This document shows positions 42,108 to 42,521 of a stretch of DNA of 42,521 nucleotides, piece after piece. How positions within the stretch are numbered: the stretch's first letter is position 1; every line of letters starts with the position of its first letter. Where the stretch lies: contig BFEA01000305.1 of assembly GCA_003427395.1 (NCBI GenBank), positions 535,692 through 578,212 of the forward strand, given 5' to 3'. The notes below the pieces were generated by a model. That model made no database searches, was not told the DNA's origin, and saw only the letters and a program-made list of their open reading frames with translations. The DNA comes from Chara braunii (lineage: Eukaryota > Streptophyta > Charophyceae > Charales > Characeae). The position numbers and the translations under genes were made by a program.

Positions 42108-42521
42108 GCGAAATGAACATAAAAGGGGGGTTAAGTTGAGAGACCTGAAACGGGAAAAAAAAAAAAAGTCCGTGCCACAAAGGGGGCCGTGGAGTTCCGA
42201 GGAAAAAAATAAAATAAAATATATTTTTGTAACCTTGCTCAGTCACATACATTTTGTCTGAATCCTTATTTTTGTACTCTCTCTCTCTCTCTTGTCTGTT
42301 TTCTGTGTCTCTGTGGCGAGCCCTTTTGTGTTGCTGTTGTTTTTTTCGTGCGCGGTGGTCCCTTTTAAAGTAATGCGTTGTTCCCCTATGTGGCGTGGTT
42401 CCTTATTGTTGTGGGACGCGCCGTGCGACCACGACGCGTGTCTCGATTTTGCCTTCTTGTGAAGGTCCAGTTCGACTGTCAAATTCCGTGGCCACAGGCA
42501 GACCACGTGCCCCCCCCCCCC
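42108..42521. other. No gene; ends in a C run
   Basis: Contains an A run near 42155, an AAAATA-type repeat near 42205 and a CT repeat near 42280. The window ends with 12 C bases (42510-42521), mirroring the G run at its start. Confidence 0.5.

Overview
The window looks like repeat-rich, gene-poor nuclear DNA of a streptophyte (land plant or charophyte alga). I find no intact host gene, rRNA gene or functional tRNA gene. What can be recognised are decayed retrotransposons, several repeat families rich in hairpins, microsatellites, one assembly gap, and a short insertion of plant-type mitochondrial nad1. The transposon proteins resemble, from memory, those abundant in the stonewort Chara; I could not test this and it is only a working guess.

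Layout. 0.2-1.06 kb: first copy of an unclassified dispersed repeat, called A here; further copies lie at 10.8-11.8 kb and 21.1-22.05 kb. 1.2-9.26 kb, minus strand: a degenerate Ty3/gypsy element in the order primer-binding site, gag, zinc knuckle, protease, reverse transcriptase, RNase H, integrase, then an extra acidic ORF of unknown function downstream of integrase. 10.36-10.54 kb: nad1 fragment. 12.4-17.2 kb, minus strand: a degenerate LINE with ORF1 (zinc knuckle) and ORF2 (endonuclease, reverse transcriptase, C-terminal region). 18.09-19.98 kb: a satellite of about 92-bp units, each holding an inverted repeat. 20.07-20.29 kb: a second gag zinc-knuckle scrap. 20.29-20.96 kb: a foldback element of three hairpin modules. 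22.3-23.74 kb: LINE fragments, part of them tandemly duplicated.

23.8-31 kb is mostly anonymous. It holds tRNA-like (probably SINE) segments, an array of short conserved motifs separated by unique spacers (26.64-27.57 kb), short hairpins, TAA microsatellites and a 383-bp MITE-like element with long terminal inverted repeats (30.19-30.58 kb). 31.18-31.84 kb is an N gap flanked by simple repeats and followed by a minisatellite. 33.21-33.69 kb is a second foldback element with 80-bp arms. 35.58-36.56 kb is a pyrimidine-rich microsatellite block flanked by alternating purine-pyrimidine palindromes. 36.6-41.8 kb is AT-rich with no recognisable gene. 41.79-42.11 kb is a two-copy tandem repeat.

The genes do not form a working pathway: every recognised coding region is broken by frameshifts or stops. 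The most notable content is the concentration of unrelated or distantly related hairpin-forming repeats (satellite, foldback elements, motif array, MITE, short hairpins, palindromes) and the conserved-looking extra ORF of the Ty3 element.
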